Part shown: in pieces, positions 1 to 6,670 of the stretch
How the letters are laid out: each line of letters begins with the position of its first letter
How positions within the stretch are numbered: position 1 is the stretch's first letter
Assembly: GCA_041654215.1 (NCBI GenBank)
Contig: JBAZDY010000014.1
Span: forward strand, 1-26,623
From: Undivivens sp041654215
GTDB lineage: Bacteria; Omnitrophota; Gorgyraeia; Gygaellales; Profunditerraquicolaceae
Direction of reading: 5' to 3'
Length of the DNA stretch: 26,623 bases
Translations under genes and position numbers: made by a program
Notes under the pieces: model-generated
Seen by the model: the letters and a program-made list of their open reading frames with translations, nothing else
Told to the model about the DNA's origin: nothing
Databases searched by the model: none

Positions 1-819
1 CCCCCCCTTCCCCGCCACAACAACGCCGACCAGCATTATTACCAGCCAGTTCCTTCTGCGGATAATAATCACAACCGCCGCCGCAATAACCGCTGCCGCC
101 ATGCCCGTCCGCGAGCCTGATCCCAACAATAAAAAAACCATGAAAATACTGAAAATCGCCAACCCGTATTTCAACTTCCCGCGAGCCGCTATCGCCATCC
201 CGAACGAAACCGCAAACATCATTGCCGCGTAAGTGCCGACATAATTCGGGTTGAAAAGCGTCGCATAACATATCCTGGCATTGTCCCCCTGAAATTTTAT
301 CGGCCAGGGCCCCGCGCCCGCAATTAAATATTGCCCGAAATCCGTCCTGAACAAATCCCATCCCAAATATTGCGCCGCGCCGATCCCCCCAATCACCGCC
401 GCGCTGATAAATATCACCCCTAAAACCATTCGCGCTTGCCGCTCCGTAACCTGCCACGCCACAACCATCAAGACCAGATAGGAAAGCAAAACCAGTCCCC
501 CCTCGTATTCCGCTGGATACCCGAATAACGCAATCGGTCTGAAGTTTGAAAACAATGTTGATAAAACAATTCCGCCGGCATAAACACCCGCCGGCACAAT
601 AAACCATCTCCCCGCGCCCAACCCCTTCCTGAATACTGCCAGCCCAAAACAACCCAACATAATCAACACCATTGCCTTCCAATAAGCGAAAAAATCACAG
701 TCAACAAAACCCCCAAACTGCGCGCCGTAATCCATAAATTTCAACCGCACAATCAACGGCACCACCCCCGTCGCCAATCCCAACACCAACACTCGCGCAT
801 ATCCTTCAATTCCGTTCAT
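1..819 (-). CDS. O-antigen ligase/polymerase-like membrane protein, N-terminal part (cut by window edge)
   Basis: The frame is open from an ATG at 819 to the window edge (273 codons, no stop). GAGGA at 825-829 is a good ribosome site five bases upstream. The product is strongly hydrophobic, with about seven or eight membrane segments. Near its end it reads ATLFNPNYVGTYAAMM and then LLLGSGSRTGMAA. That combination (NPNY-G-T followed by a membrane segment and GSR-G) is typical of the O-antigen ligase (WaaL/Wzy-like) superfamily, which joins or polymerises surface glycans in the inner membrane. It is on the same strand as the phage genes, 80 bases past the last of them. It could be a phage serotype-conversion gene or host DNA outside a prophage end. 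The family call rests on motif memory, not a search; the missing C-terminus would hold the rest of the family motifs. Confidence 0.7.
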   Translation of the reverse strand, partial: MNGIEGYARVLVLGLATGVVPLIVRLKFMDYGAQFGGFVDCDFFAYWKAMVLIMLGCFGLAVFRKGLGAGRWFIVPAGVYAGGIVLSTLFSNFRPIALFGYPAEYEGGLVLLSYLVLMVVAWQVTERQARMVLGVIFISAAVIGGIGAAQYLGWDLFRTDFGQYLIAGAGPWPIKFQGDNARICYATLFNPNYVGTYAAMMFAVSFGMAIAARGKLKYGLAIFSIFMVFLLLGSGSRTGMAAAVIAAAVVIIIRRRNWLVIMLVGVVVAGKGG

Positions 820-867
820 CTTCTTCCTCAATATGTTAAATTCGTCCGATCCGTCCGATTCTGAAAT

Positions 868-895
868 CTGCCCGCCGAAGGCGGGTCCGCCTCTC
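868..895. repeat. GC-rich palindromic element, copy A
   Basis: CCCGCC-GAA-GGCGGG (871-885) is a perfect six-base-pair hairpin followed by TCCGCCTCT. It belongs to the same hairpin family as the copies near 2133, 3582, 4209 and 6751. It lies in the 80-base gap between the O-antigen-ligase-like gene and the 64-residue gene. There is no T-run, so it is not a convincing intrinsic terminator. Confidence 0.6.
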
Positions 896-899
896 TGAT

Positions 900-1094
900 T
901 TAAAAGGGCGCTGATCTTGCTTCACTTTTCCGGACGCATCCTTGATGCCGGTCTAACCATTCCGACGCCCGAACTTCTATTAAAAACACCCGACCTTTCT
1001 CATCCGCCTGGCCGCCGGAGTTAATATATGAACCATGACTATCGTTCATTTCAATTTCCGCCCCGCATGAACATTTCATTTTAATCGTCTTCAT
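900..1094 (-). CDS. Small Cys-motif (probable zinc-binding) protein
   Basis: A 64-residue protein whose ATG is preceded by a strong AAGGAGGAAATA site. The N-terminus contains K-C-S-C-G, and a WLDRHQGC segment follows near residues 46-53, so a CxC plus H/C pair could bind zinc. The family is not recognised. It sits last but one in the leftward run, 15 bases after the small membrane-protein gene, and is presumably co-transcribed with it. Small metal-binding proteins recur in this window (also at 5211, 25881 and 26014). Function unknown. Confidence 0.65.
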   Translation of the reverse strand: MKTIKMKCSCGAEIEMNDSHGSYINSGGQADEKGRVFLIEVRASEWLDRHQGCVRKSEARSAPF

Positions 1095-1109
1095 TATTTC
1101 CTCCTTGTT

Positions 1110-1244
1110 TTATTTTTCTAAATACCATCCCCACCATGGAGCGCCGGGATGATTCGTTGTGAAAATCCAGTAATCAAGGTAGACCGAGCCGAATACCACG
1201 ATCACGATCAGCAACAAAAACCCGATGCCTATCAATGTTTTCAT
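1110..1244 (-). CDS. Small single-pass membrane protein
   Basis: A 44-residue protein starting at the MKTLIGIGF methionine. A longer reading from 1370 would overlap the upstream gene almost entirely and is unlikely. Residues 3-23 form one membrane segment (IGFLLLIVIVVFGSVYL), followed by a short aromatic tail (PWWGWYLEK). The start lies 14 bases after the upstream stop, with only a weak GGAA site. No family is recognised; it could be a small phage membrane protein such as a lysis or inhibition accessory, but nothing in the sequence proves that. Confidence 0.5.
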   Translation of the reverse strand: MKTLIGIGFLLLIVIVVFGSVYLDYWIFTTNHPGAPWWGWYLEK

Positions 1245-1258
1245 TGTAATTTCCGCGC

Positions 1259-1519
1259 CTAGCGCGGCAGCGAAACACGCGGATTCTGTAATACCTCCCT
1301 TAAATCTGCGGCCAGTCTTGGCAAATGACTTGAAATACAAACCACATAGGTTAGTGCCGCTTCCCGACATGATCCAATGTGTTGAGTATCGCAGTCATCG
1401 TGAAAATCCAGCCGCAACACAAAATATTTCGCATTAGGATCGCACGGCGTTCCGTCTGCATGTAGAATTTGATACTTCTGTTTCAATCCGTCTCTTTTAT
1501 CTTCTGCTGTTGGCTTCAT
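1259..1519 (-). CDS. Conserved phage protein of unknown function (YFVLRLD type)
   Basis: An 86-residue protein. The start is supported by AAAGGAGGT about nine bases upstream, and the gene overlaps the end of the TSCPD gene by 23 bases. The central motif DPNAKYFVLRLD, followed by a region beginning SCREAAL and a C-terminal LPRLAADLREVL, resembles small proteins common in phage early regions, where a residue-count rule of the form 'D-P-x-A-x-YFVLRLD' recurs. The biochemical role is unknown. Its position next to nucleotide and replication genes suggests an early function. Confidence 0.7.
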   Translation of the reverse strand: MKPTAEDKRDGLKQKYQILHADGTPCDPNAKYFVLRLDFHDDCDTQHIGSCREAALTYVVCISSHLPRLAADLREVLQNPRVSLPR

Positions 1520-1898
1520 TCTTTAGACCTCCTTTTTTTGGTTCTACTTTCCCAAACTCCTTTTCCATCCACCGCATCACATAATCCGGAATGCTTGATG
1601 CAAACGGGATTTCTTGGTTCTCCGTCATGCCCTGCGGATCAAATCTCTGCCGCCCAAACTTATTCACCAGCGTTTCCACCGTCTCTTGATGCTGAAGCAG
1701 CATTGAGATGGCCGTTGACCATGAATCCGCCCATCCGTCCAGCAGGGATCCCGATTGATCAAATTCAAGGAAGACCTCTCCGGGCCGGCCATCCGGATAA
1801 AGACCGACCGTGATATAAAACTTCACCCGCTTCCCATTCCACCGTATCGCCGCTTTGTGCGTAATGCTCTGCCGTGTGTCTGGTAATCGTTCCCTCAT
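1497..1898 (-). CDS. Free-standing TSCPD / NrdJ C-terminal-like protein
   Basis: A 133-residue protein. The ATG at 1898 is preferred over an upstream TTG because GAGGAGAAG sits directly before it. The N-terminus reads LPDTRQSITHKAAI, followed by VGLYPDGRPGEVFLEF, a helix with ISMLLQHQETVETLV, then RFDPQGMT and SIPDYVMRWME. These are the hallmark blocks of the domain at the C-terminus of vitamin B12-dependent (class II) ribonucleotide reductases, including the LP..R.S.THK lead-in. In NrdJ this part follows the catalytic barrel. Here it stands alone, and no reductase core is in the window. Possible roles are interaction with host reductase or nucleic-acid/nucleotide binding; both are inference. 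The domain call is fairly secure. Confidence 0.82.
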   Translation of the reverse strand: MRERLPDTRQSITHKAAIRWNGKRVKFYITVGLYPDGRPGEVFLEFDQSGSLLDGWADSWSTAISMLLQHQETVETLVNKFGRQRFDPQGMTENQEIPFASSIPDYVMRWMEKEFGKVEPKKGGLKNEANSRR

Positions 1899-1904
1899 CT
1901 TCTC

Positions 1905-1940
1905 CTCTCTCAAATTTGAAATTTCTAATCTGTAATCCCT
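1905..1940. repeat. AT-rich dispersed element (AAATTTGA family)
   Basis: On the minus strand it reads ACAGATTAGAAATTTCAAATTTGAGA, located between the 62-residue gene and the TSCPD ribosome site and running into the stop region of the former. Related tracts lie at 3810-3840 (inside the primase-helicase gene), 5430-5470 and 24425-24475. All share CAAATTTGAGATT/AAATTTCA half-sites. Confidence 0.5.
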
Positions 1941-2113
1941 TCCTCCGCCTTCATCCGCTCCCGCCTTAACTCGCGCCGCGCCTCCAGCTCCTTCGCCCTG
2001 GCCGCCTCCTCTTCCAAAACCTCAACAACCATCCTTGCGTCCCGCTTCCCATAAAACTCGCTCATGGTCGCAATGATTTTCCTGAACTTCTCTCTGTTTT
2101 CCGGTTTTCTCAC
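1925..2113 (-). CDS. Small charged helical protein
   Basis: A 62-residue protein with a GTG start, supported by TTTTGAGG about eight bases upstream. It is almost entirely charged and helical, with a Glu/Arg/Ala-rich C-terminal half (VLEEEAARAKELEARR) likely to form a coiled coil. It follows the primase-helicase gene after a 58-base gap that contains a hairpin element. Not recognised; a replication accessory role such as helicase loading would fit its position but is speculation. An internal ATG at residue 17 (MSEFYGKRD) is an alternative start. Confidence 0.5.
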   Translation of the reverse strand: MRKPENREKFRKIIATMSEFYGKRDARMVVEVLEEEAARAKELEARRELRRERMKAEEGITD

Positions 2114-2132
2114 GAATTTGTCCTCAAAATTC

Positions 2133-2165
2133 GCCCCGCCGGAGCCTCTTCGGCGTAGGTGGGTA
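2133..2165. repeat. GC-rich palindromic element, copy B
   Basis: The plus strand reads GCCCCGCCGGAGCCTCTTCGGCGTAGG and on to GGGTAG. It is nearly identical to copy C inside the primase-helicase gene (shared CCCCGCCGGAGCCTCT, then GGCG..GG.GGGT). It lies in the gap between the primase-helicase stop and the 62-residue gene. Confidence 0.65.
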
Positions 2166-2171
2166 GCTCAT

Positions 2172-4172
2172 TCATTTTTTCCAATACCGCTCCGCCCCGG
2201 CCGCCTTCGTATCCTCGTCAAAATATTGCCAGCTCCCTTCCTCGCCTTTATCAAACCAAAGCCGACGCCATACCTCTTCGCCTGTTTCCCGGTTTTTCTG
2301 AATAATGAATCGCGCGTCTTCTTTCGGTGAAAATTTATCACGAATGGCCTGAGCGTCCTCCCGGGCGCCCGCCCGATCAAGATCGCTTGCCGTCGCCAGG
2401 GCAATCTCCTTTTCCTTGTTCCTCCAAACGCAGATCACGTTATCGGCCACGTTGGATATGTTCCCCGATCCCGATATGTCATATTTCCGCGGTGGGTATT
2501 TATCCGGATCGTGCTTGCTGTCCGGTTTCTTGCTATGTGCCACAAGGTGCATGTGGACGTTGTAATCGGTCGCGAATTGCTTCAGGCGCAGACACACCGC
2601 CTTCTGTTTGTCGTATTCCTCGCCGCCGATCTCCGTCAGCATCATCAGCGAATCCAGAACAAAATGCTGAACGCCATACTTTTTTGCAACGTATTGGAAA
2701 ACATAGAGCGCGTCTTCCACCGTCGTTTCCCCGATATGCGCGTAGAGCCAGAAATAATTATCCATCCACCGGATCACATCATGCAACTCTTCGGCGGAAG
2801 CCGGATGGCCGCGGCCCATCGCTTGCCGGCAAAGATTTTTGAATGTCTTTCGCGCCGGGAATTCCAAGCTGGCGATGCAACTGCTCTTCCCGCATAACGC
2901 GGCAAACACCAGCATCACATGATTCAGCAGGATCGTCTTGCCGTTCCCGCTGTAGCCATGCCAGATTGTCAGCTCGCTCGGGTTGAACGTGAATTTCAGC
3001 GCCGGCCAGGGTGTAGGATCGCCCAGCCGCGCCTTGTCGTTCAGGTCCGGGTAAAACTCAAACCAAATGTCTTTTTCAATCTCGGAAGGTTTTAACAACT
3101 CTTCCGGATCAAGATCACGGGAAGCGTTCATAAACTTCCAAAAGTCTTTTTCCACCATGCCGGATACAAGACACTCATTCGCGTCCTTCTTCCCTTCCGG
3201 ATAGTCCAATATCCTGCACCGGGTCCGCCCGATACGCGGAATCAGCGCCGCGGTCGCTTTTTGCCCCGGTTCATCAGCGTCCAGGCAAAGAAAAACCTCA
3301 ACAAATTTTTCAAGCCATTCGTAATCGTGCTTGATCCATTCCGTATTCGGATCATTGCCGTCGGATCCCGGCCACTTGGCCCCGAACGGAACGCTCACCG
3401 CCGGGAATCCGTAGGCCGCCAGCGTCATTGCGTCTATCTCGCCCTCGCTGATGAATAAGTCGCATTGCTCGGGGGGAATCGCCTGAATCCCAAACAACAT
3501 TTTCGGCGCCCCCTTCGGCAGAACAAACATCTTGCTTTTGTCAGTGATATTTCTGAACTTCAGGCTGTTCAGTTTCCAGCCTGCCCCGCCGGAGCCTCTA
3601 GGCGAAGGCGGGTCCTGGGTGAAGCTGGGAAATACCACGCACTCTCCATCCCGGCTTTCGCCGATCTTGTAACCCTCCAGCACGGCCGGCGGAATTTTTC
3701 GCGTCTCAGTCAGCCACTTGAACACTTTGCCGGCCTTCCGCAACGGAACATATTCATTCTCAAGATTTATCGCCGGCGCCGGCGGCGACGCTTCCGCTGT
3801 ATTCTCCCTCTTCAATTTCAAATTTGAACTCTGAGATTCTTTCTGCCTTTCTCCTCCCACCCGCCGCCAGCCGCGGTCTTCTTTCATTCCTAAAAATTCC
3901 ATCGCCTCTTTCATGGCCGGAACAAACTGAACCTTCCGGACCGCCATCCAAAGCGAAAGCAAGTTGCGCCCGCGGAATTGATCGGATGCTTGAAAGTCCG
4001 CCCAATATCCCACCTTCGCGCCGCTTAAATGAATTCGCAAACTTGTCCCCGGCGTCCCGGTTACGTCGCCGCATACCCACTCCGCGCCGTCTTTTTTTCC
4101 CGCCGGAAGCAGGTATGCGCAAACTCTCTCCGCGTGTTGATTCAGCCGTTCCTTGATTTCGTTTCCGTCCAT
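2172..4172 (-). CDS. Phage TOPRIM primase / DnaB-type helicase
   Basis: 666 residues from the MDGNEIKERL start. Parts in order: an N-terminal primase region (LPAGKKDG-EWVCGD, then YWADF) without the Cys4 zinc finger of T7 gp4; a Ser/Pro linker; a TOPRIM domain with SEGEIDAMT (about 242-250) and LDADEPGQ (about 297-304); and a RecA-fold helicase with Walker A GYSGNGKT (about 406-413) and Walker B FVLDS (about 504-508). It should prime and unwind DNA at the phage fork. An upstream ATG at 4244 would add 24 residues, but that stretch (LRLAAAADYAG) is encoded by a hairpin repeat element, so the shorter start is preferred even though it lacks a clear ribosome site. Two dispersed repeats are read in frame inside the gene: DPPSPRGSGGAG at about 187-198 and SQSSNLKLKR at about 113-122. 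It lies in the replication block directly after the initiator gene. Confidence 0.9.
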   Translation of the reverse strand: MDGNEIKERLNQHAERVCAYLLPAGKKDGAEWVCGDVTGTPGTSLRIHLSGAKVGYWADFQASDQFRGRNLLSLWMAVRKVQFVPAMKEAMEFLGMKEDRGWRRVGGERQKESQSSNLKLKRENTAEASPPAPAINLENEYVPLRKAGKVFKWLTETRKIPPAVLEGYKIGESRDGECVVFPSFTQDPPSPRGSGGAGWKLNSLKFRNITDKSKMFVLPKGAPKMLFGIQAIPPEQCDLFISEGEIDAMTLAAYGFPAVSVPFGAKWPGSDGNDPNTEWIKHDYEWLEKFVEVFLCLDADEPGQKATAALIPRIGRTRCRILDYPEGKKDANECLVSGMVEKDFWKFMNASRDLDPEELLKPSEIEKDIWFEFYPDLNDKARLGDPTPWPALKFTFNPSELTIWHGYSGNGKTILLNHVMLVFAALCGKSSCIASLEFPARKTFKNLCRQAMGRGHPASAEELHDVIRWMDNYFWLYAHIGETTVEDALYVFQYVAKKYGVQHFVLDSLMMLTEIGGEEYDKQKAVCLRLKQFATDYNVHMHLVAHSKKPDSKHDPDKYPPRKYDISGSGNISNVADNVICVWRNKEKEIALATASDLDRAGAREDAQAIRDKFSPKEDARFIIQKNRETGEEVWRRLWFDKGEEGSWQYFDEDTKAAGAERYWKK
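3582..3615. repeat. GC-rich palindromic element, copy C, in frame inside the primase-helicase gene
   Basis: The plus strand reads TGCCCCGCCGGAGCCTCTAG and then GCGAAGGCGGGTCCT; the arms CCCGCC/GGCGGG can pair. On the minus strand it is translated as DPPSPRGSGGAG between VVFPSFTQ and WKLNSLKF, a low-complexity, linker-like insert in the segment just before the TOPRIM domain. It closely matches copy B (2133-2165). Confidence 0.7.
3810..3840. repeat. AT-rich dispersed element read in frame in the primase-helicase gene
   Basis: The minus strand reads CAGAGTTCAAATTTGAAATT, of the same type as the elements at 1905, 5430 and 24425. It is translated as SQSSNLKLKR in the linker between the primase N-terminal region and the next domain, where an insertion is likely to be tolerated. 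Confidence 0.45.
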
Positions 4173-4208
4173 GATTAAAGCCCATTCAATTTTGTTCCGC
4201 CCAAATTG

Positions 4209-4240
4209 CCCTGCGTAGTCCGCCGCTGCGGCGAGACGAA
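4209..4240. repeat. GC-rich palindromic element, copy E, at the primase-helicase 5' end
   Basis: The plus strand reads CCTGCGTAGTCCGCCGCTGC and then GGCGAGACGAAG, with a CGCCG-CTG-CGGCG hairpin. It lies between the stop of the initiator gene (4255) and the preferred helicase start (4172). It would encode the odd LRLAAAADYAG extension if the ATG at 4244 were used. Confidence 0.5.
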
Positions 4241-4254
4241 GCATGGGCCTCTTT

Positions 4255-5214
4255 TCATTTTCCCACTTTTGCTAAAGCGTCATTCGCCCGTTCAATCAGG
4301 TCTTCAGCGCTGAGATTTTCAATTCCCGAATAAGTACCGCGCGGAGTTGCTGTCGTTCCGTCTTTTATCGCCCGATTCAAATACCCGCGCAATTTTTTAA
4401 CCGGATTGTCCGGTAAAACCATCGTTTCAACCATGTCCCTGATGAAATCGCTGATCCCCGACGCCCGGAATTCTTCCGGACATCCGGCCAGGGCGTTTTC
4501 TATGTCCACCTCCCGCAATGCTTCAAACTCCGGCCTTATCGCCTTGATCCTCTTCACCTGCGAAAGCAATCCCTCCGGGGGGGGTGGTGGAGGCTCCGAC
4601 TGACCCTCCTTCCCCTTCCCTTCCTTTCCTTTCCTTTCCTTTCCATCCGTCTCTACTGCTTCCCCGTTGCTTCCCCACTGCTTCCCCACTGCTTCCCCGT
4701 TGCTTCCCCACTGCTTCCCCACTGCTTCCCCCTCTGTTTTATCAATGTTTTCAGTAGGTTTATGCTTTTCTTGCGGAGGTTCTTCTCCATTGCTTCCCAG
4801 TTGCTTCTCGGTTGCTTCACCACTGCTTCCCCGTTGCTTCCCCGTTGCTTCCCCGTTGCTTCCCGATTGCTTCCCTGTTGCTTCACACTTCGGAAGAATT
4901 GAGGCAGCCTCGGCTTCCTTGCCGTTTATCCGTTGGTGCTTTGTGAATGTGCGGATCTGGATGATCTTTTTCCCGTCAACTTCATAGCGGATGATGAAAT
5001 GCTCTTTATGGTCTGCCAGCTCCTGTAGAAGCGCGTTGACATCTTGTGAATTGTATGGCAAAACCTCCGCCTCAATTCGCTTTGGACGATCCTCCAGGCG
5101 GCCGTCACGGTCCGCCAACAGCCATAATCCGATGAACAATAGCCGCGCGTATGGCCCTACTTCTGCCAGTTGTTCATCCTTGAAGAAATCCGGTTTTATT
5201 GTCCTGATCCTCAT
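4255..5214 (-). CDS. Phage replication initiator (DnaD/O-like, N-terminal winged helix)
   Basis: 319 residues. The ATG at 5214 overlaps the upstream stop as ATGA and has AGGAGGT before it; a longer reading from 5256 is rejected. The N-terminus MRIRTIKPDFFKDEQLAEV with RLLFIGLWLLADRDGR is the signature of phage replication proteins with a winged-helix, origin-binding domain that work with a helicase, and the primase-helicase gene follows directly. The middle is an extraordinary low-complexity region of 11-residue repeats (GEAVGKQWGSN type), encoded by 11-nt DNA repeats, then a KGKEGKGKEG stretch and a proline run. The C-terminal ~100 residues resume ordinary sequence (VKRIKAIRPEFEALREVD), possibly the DnaD-like helicase-loading part. 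Confidence 0.8.
   Translation of the reverse strand: MRIRTIKPDFFKDEQLAEVGPYARLLFIGLWLLADRDGRLEDRPKRIEAEVLPYNSQDVNALLQELADHKEHFIIRYEVDGKKIIQIRTFTKHQRINGKEAEAASILPKCEATGKQSGSNGEATGKQRGSSGEATEKQLGSNGEEPPQEKHKPTENIDKTEGEAVGKQWGSNGEAVGKQWGSNGEAVETDGKERKGKEGKGKEGQSEPPPPPPEGLLSQVKRIKAIRPEFEALREVDIENALAGCPEEFRASGISDFIRDMVETMVLPDNPVKKLRGYLNRAIKDGTTATPRGTYSGIENLSAEDLIERANDALAKVGK
4611..4644. repeat. Pentanucleotide microsatellite (TTCCT/TTCCC)
   Basis: About seven tandem five-base units on the plus strand, read on the minus strand as GKERKGKEGKGKEG within the replication initiator. Each unit added or lost would shift the frame. Confidence 0.75.
4657..4733. repeat. 11-nt tandem repeat, block 1 (7 units)
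   Basis: Seven consecutive units of TGCTTCCCCAC/TGCTTCCCCGT on the plus strand. On the coding (minus) strand GGGGAAGCA is read successively in all three frames, giving GEA, GKQ and GSN, so 33 nt make an 11-residue repeat. Confidence 0.9.
4791..4889. repeat. 11-nt tandem repeat, block 2 (9 units, partly diverged)
   Basis: Nine 11-base units beginning TGCTTC, three of them exactly TGCTTCCCCGT in a row and the outer ones with one to three changes. It is separated from block 1 by 57 bases of unique sequence and encodes the same GEA-GKQ-GSN pattern. Confidence 0.88.
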
Positions 5215-5420
5215 TTTTTCACCTCCTTTTTCTCCAGCATTATCGTGGTTCCGCACGATTCACAACGGATCGTAATGTCCCCGTCAATCGTACATCGCAC
5301 GTTGACCATATTTTCGTCGCCATCCTCCAGTTCAACGATCTGGCCGCATTCCTCACATGTAATCTGCTTGCCGACCCACCATGGCCGCCAGTTTGCATTT
5401 GCTTTTCTGATCACTTTCAT
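5211..5420 (-). CDS. Zinc-ribbon protein
   Basis: A 69-residue protein with GGAGGTGAAGG directly before the ATG. It has two Cys pairs, TCEECGQ (about 21-26) and RCESCGT (about 52-58), spaced as in a zinc ribbon with an acidic hairpin between them. Its stop overlaps the initiator start (ATGA), so the two are translationally coupled. Its place before the replication initiator suggests a nucleic-acid or protein-binding early role; no specific family is recognised. Confidence 0.75.
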   Translation of the reverse strand: MKVIRKANANWRPWWVGKQITCEECGQIVELEDGDENMVNVRCTIDGDITIRCESCGTTIMLEKKEVKK

Positions 5421-5429
5421 CCTTCACCT

Positions 5430-5470
5430 CCATCCTGTTTTGAAATTTGTAATCTCAAATTTGACATTTT
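5430..5470. repeat. AT-rich dispersed element at a gene 3' end
   Basis: The minus strand reads TGTCAAATTTGAGATTACAA followed by ATTTCA. It spans the last codons and stop of the C5-methylase-like gene (ending GKCQI) and the gap before the zinc-ribbon ribosome site. Of the family seen at 1905, 3810 and 24425. Confidence 0.5.
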
Positions 5471-6072
5471 CCCGCTCCACACCTCCTCGCCAGTTCCACC
5501 AGCCAATCCGCGAAATCTGGCGGCGTCTTTTCTCGTTGTTTCTGCCCAAGTTCCGGAAGCGCGCTGCAAGGGCTGGCTTCGGGTCGGCCAGTCCTACTGT
5601 TGTGCGCGCGCCTGCTGAGGGAGGTAACGCAGTGTGATGGACTTCCACTTCTGCGCGGCATTTCCGGTAGGTCGGCTGGTTTTGCGCCCACGATGTAGAG
5701 CCGTGTGCGCTTTCTCGCCAGGTGTCCCCAATGGAACTGGTCGCATTGCAGTGTCCATCCTCCCCACTGGTCCGGCAGCCAGTCCGGCTCAGGCAGTTGC
5801 GCCTCGCGCCAGAGATCGGACGCGGCCGGGTGTTCGAGCACTCCGCCCCAGCGACGGAGCTGTTCTACCGCCCACAGTGCAAGGCCGTGCTCGTGCGGCG
5901 GAGCTTTTGCCCATGCTTTCAAGGTGCCCCAAGTCCTGCATGGCGGATGCGCCACAACCGGGCATCCGCCCGGCCACGTCCGGGCGTCGCGATTGATGTC
6001 GTAGCAGTCCACGCCGGGCAGCGTCTTATAGATGCTGTCTGCCCGGACAAATAAGGCGGCAATTGTTTGCAT
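5455..6072 (-). CDS. Phage cytosine-C5-methylase-like protein
   Basis: 205 residues from the ATG at 6072, which overlaps the upstream stop as TGATG and has GGGGGAG about six bases before it. Visible blocks: VDCYDINRDARTWPGG (SAM-site-like), VVAHPPCRTWG with the PPC motif that carries the catalytic Cys in C5 methyltransferases, VLEHPAASDLW (in the place of the ENV motif), and DQFHWGHLARKRTRLYIVG (like the RxR and RRY/YIVG block). The C-terminus TPPDFADWLVELARRC is typical of this phage family, which is shorter than true Dcm enzymes. It probably modifies DNA or is a degenerate relative; activity cannot be judged from sequence. It ends in an AT-rich repeat element. Confidence 0.7.
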   Translation of the reverse strand: MQTIAALFVRADSIYKTLPGVDCYDINRDARTWPGGCPVVAHPPCRTWGTLKAWAKAPPHEHGLALWAVEQLRRWGGVLEHPAASDLWREAQLPEPDWLPDQWGGWTLQCDQFHWGHLARKRTRLYIVGAKPADLPEMPRRSGSPSHCVTSLSRRAHNSRTGRPEASPCSALPELGQKQREKTPPDFADWLVELARRCGAGKCQI

Positions 6073-6590
6073 CACCATCTCCCCCTTGCCCGCGGACACC
6101 GCCCAACAAAATCAAAGACCCGCTCGTTTTTCACCAGAAGCCGCCGGGATTCAATAATCATCCCGACCGTAAAATTGACGTTGCTCCGCACATGGATCAC
6201 GATCGGCAAGTCCCCCAGCAAAGCCTCCATCCATTTTTGATTATGCGGATATACCTTCGTTACCACGGCATCTACCTCCCCCGCCGCGTCTGAAGCCTCC
6301 TGCATGGCCTGAGCGCCATTGGAAAGGGATCCAGCAGCCGCCTCTGGTACTTTGACGGCCACATCGCCCAGCCTGACCCCTTGTGGGGCGTTTTCTTTAA
6401 GGACCCTGCGAAGTTTCTCTATGGCGCCGGCTGAATACCTGATTTCCCGGCCTACCTTCGCAAAATCCTCGTCCAGATAAAGTTCACTGGCCCGGAGGCG
6501 CCGCACGGCATCCCCGGTCAATCCCAGGGCCCCTGCCACCTCATCTTGAGAAAGGGCGAATACTGCCGCGCGTTTTTGTCGAGTAGACAT
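6072..6590 (-). CDS. HTH DNA-binding protein
   Basis: A 172-residue protein whose ATG has AAGGAA about eight bases upstream. Residues ~13-60 (LSQDEVAGALGLTGDAVRRL, then REIRYSAGAIEKL) look like a MerR/excisionase-type winged helix: a helix-turn-helix followed by a wing and an R-Y-S-x-x-A helix. The C-terminal half (KVYPHNQKWMEALLGDLPIV, VRSNVNFTVGM) is not recognised. It is the first gene after the group II intron and overlaps the methylase-like gene. A phage regulator is possible; no target is visible. Confidence 0.65.
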   Translation of the reverse strand: MSTRQKRAAVFALSQDEVAGALGLTGDAVRRLRASELYLDEDFAKVGREIRYSAGAIEKLRRVLKENAPQGVRLGDVAVKVPEAAAGSLSNGAQAMQEASDAAGEVDAVVTKVYPHNQKWMEALLGDLPIVIHVRSNVNFTVGMIIESRRLLVKNERVFDFVGRCPRARGRW

Positions 6591-6633
6591 AATATGATTT
6601 CCTTATTTAGGTTTGCTTTGTATTCCCCGTTTT

Positions 6634-6655
6634 CTCGCCTCTTTCGATTGGCGAG
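6634..6655. other. Hairpin in the intron 3' exon
   Basis: CTCGCC (6634-6639) and GGCGAG (6650-6655) can pair around a ten-base loop, just downstream of the intron 3' end and ahead of the HTH gene. There is no T-run on either strand, so it is probably not a terminator. It may be a leader structure. Confidence 0.35.
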
Positions 6656-6670
6656 TGTCACAATATTCAA

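Noticed and set aside
871..885. Terminator at the left gene junction
   Set aside because: A perfect short hairpin without a T-run; the sequence belongs to the dispersed palindromic family instead.
4657..4889. CRISPR array
   Set aside because: The units are 11-base direct tandems without spacers and lie inside the reading frame of the replication initiator.
6634..6655. Intrinsic terminator after the intron
   Set aside because: A stem of six pairs is present, but neither strand has a T-run after it.
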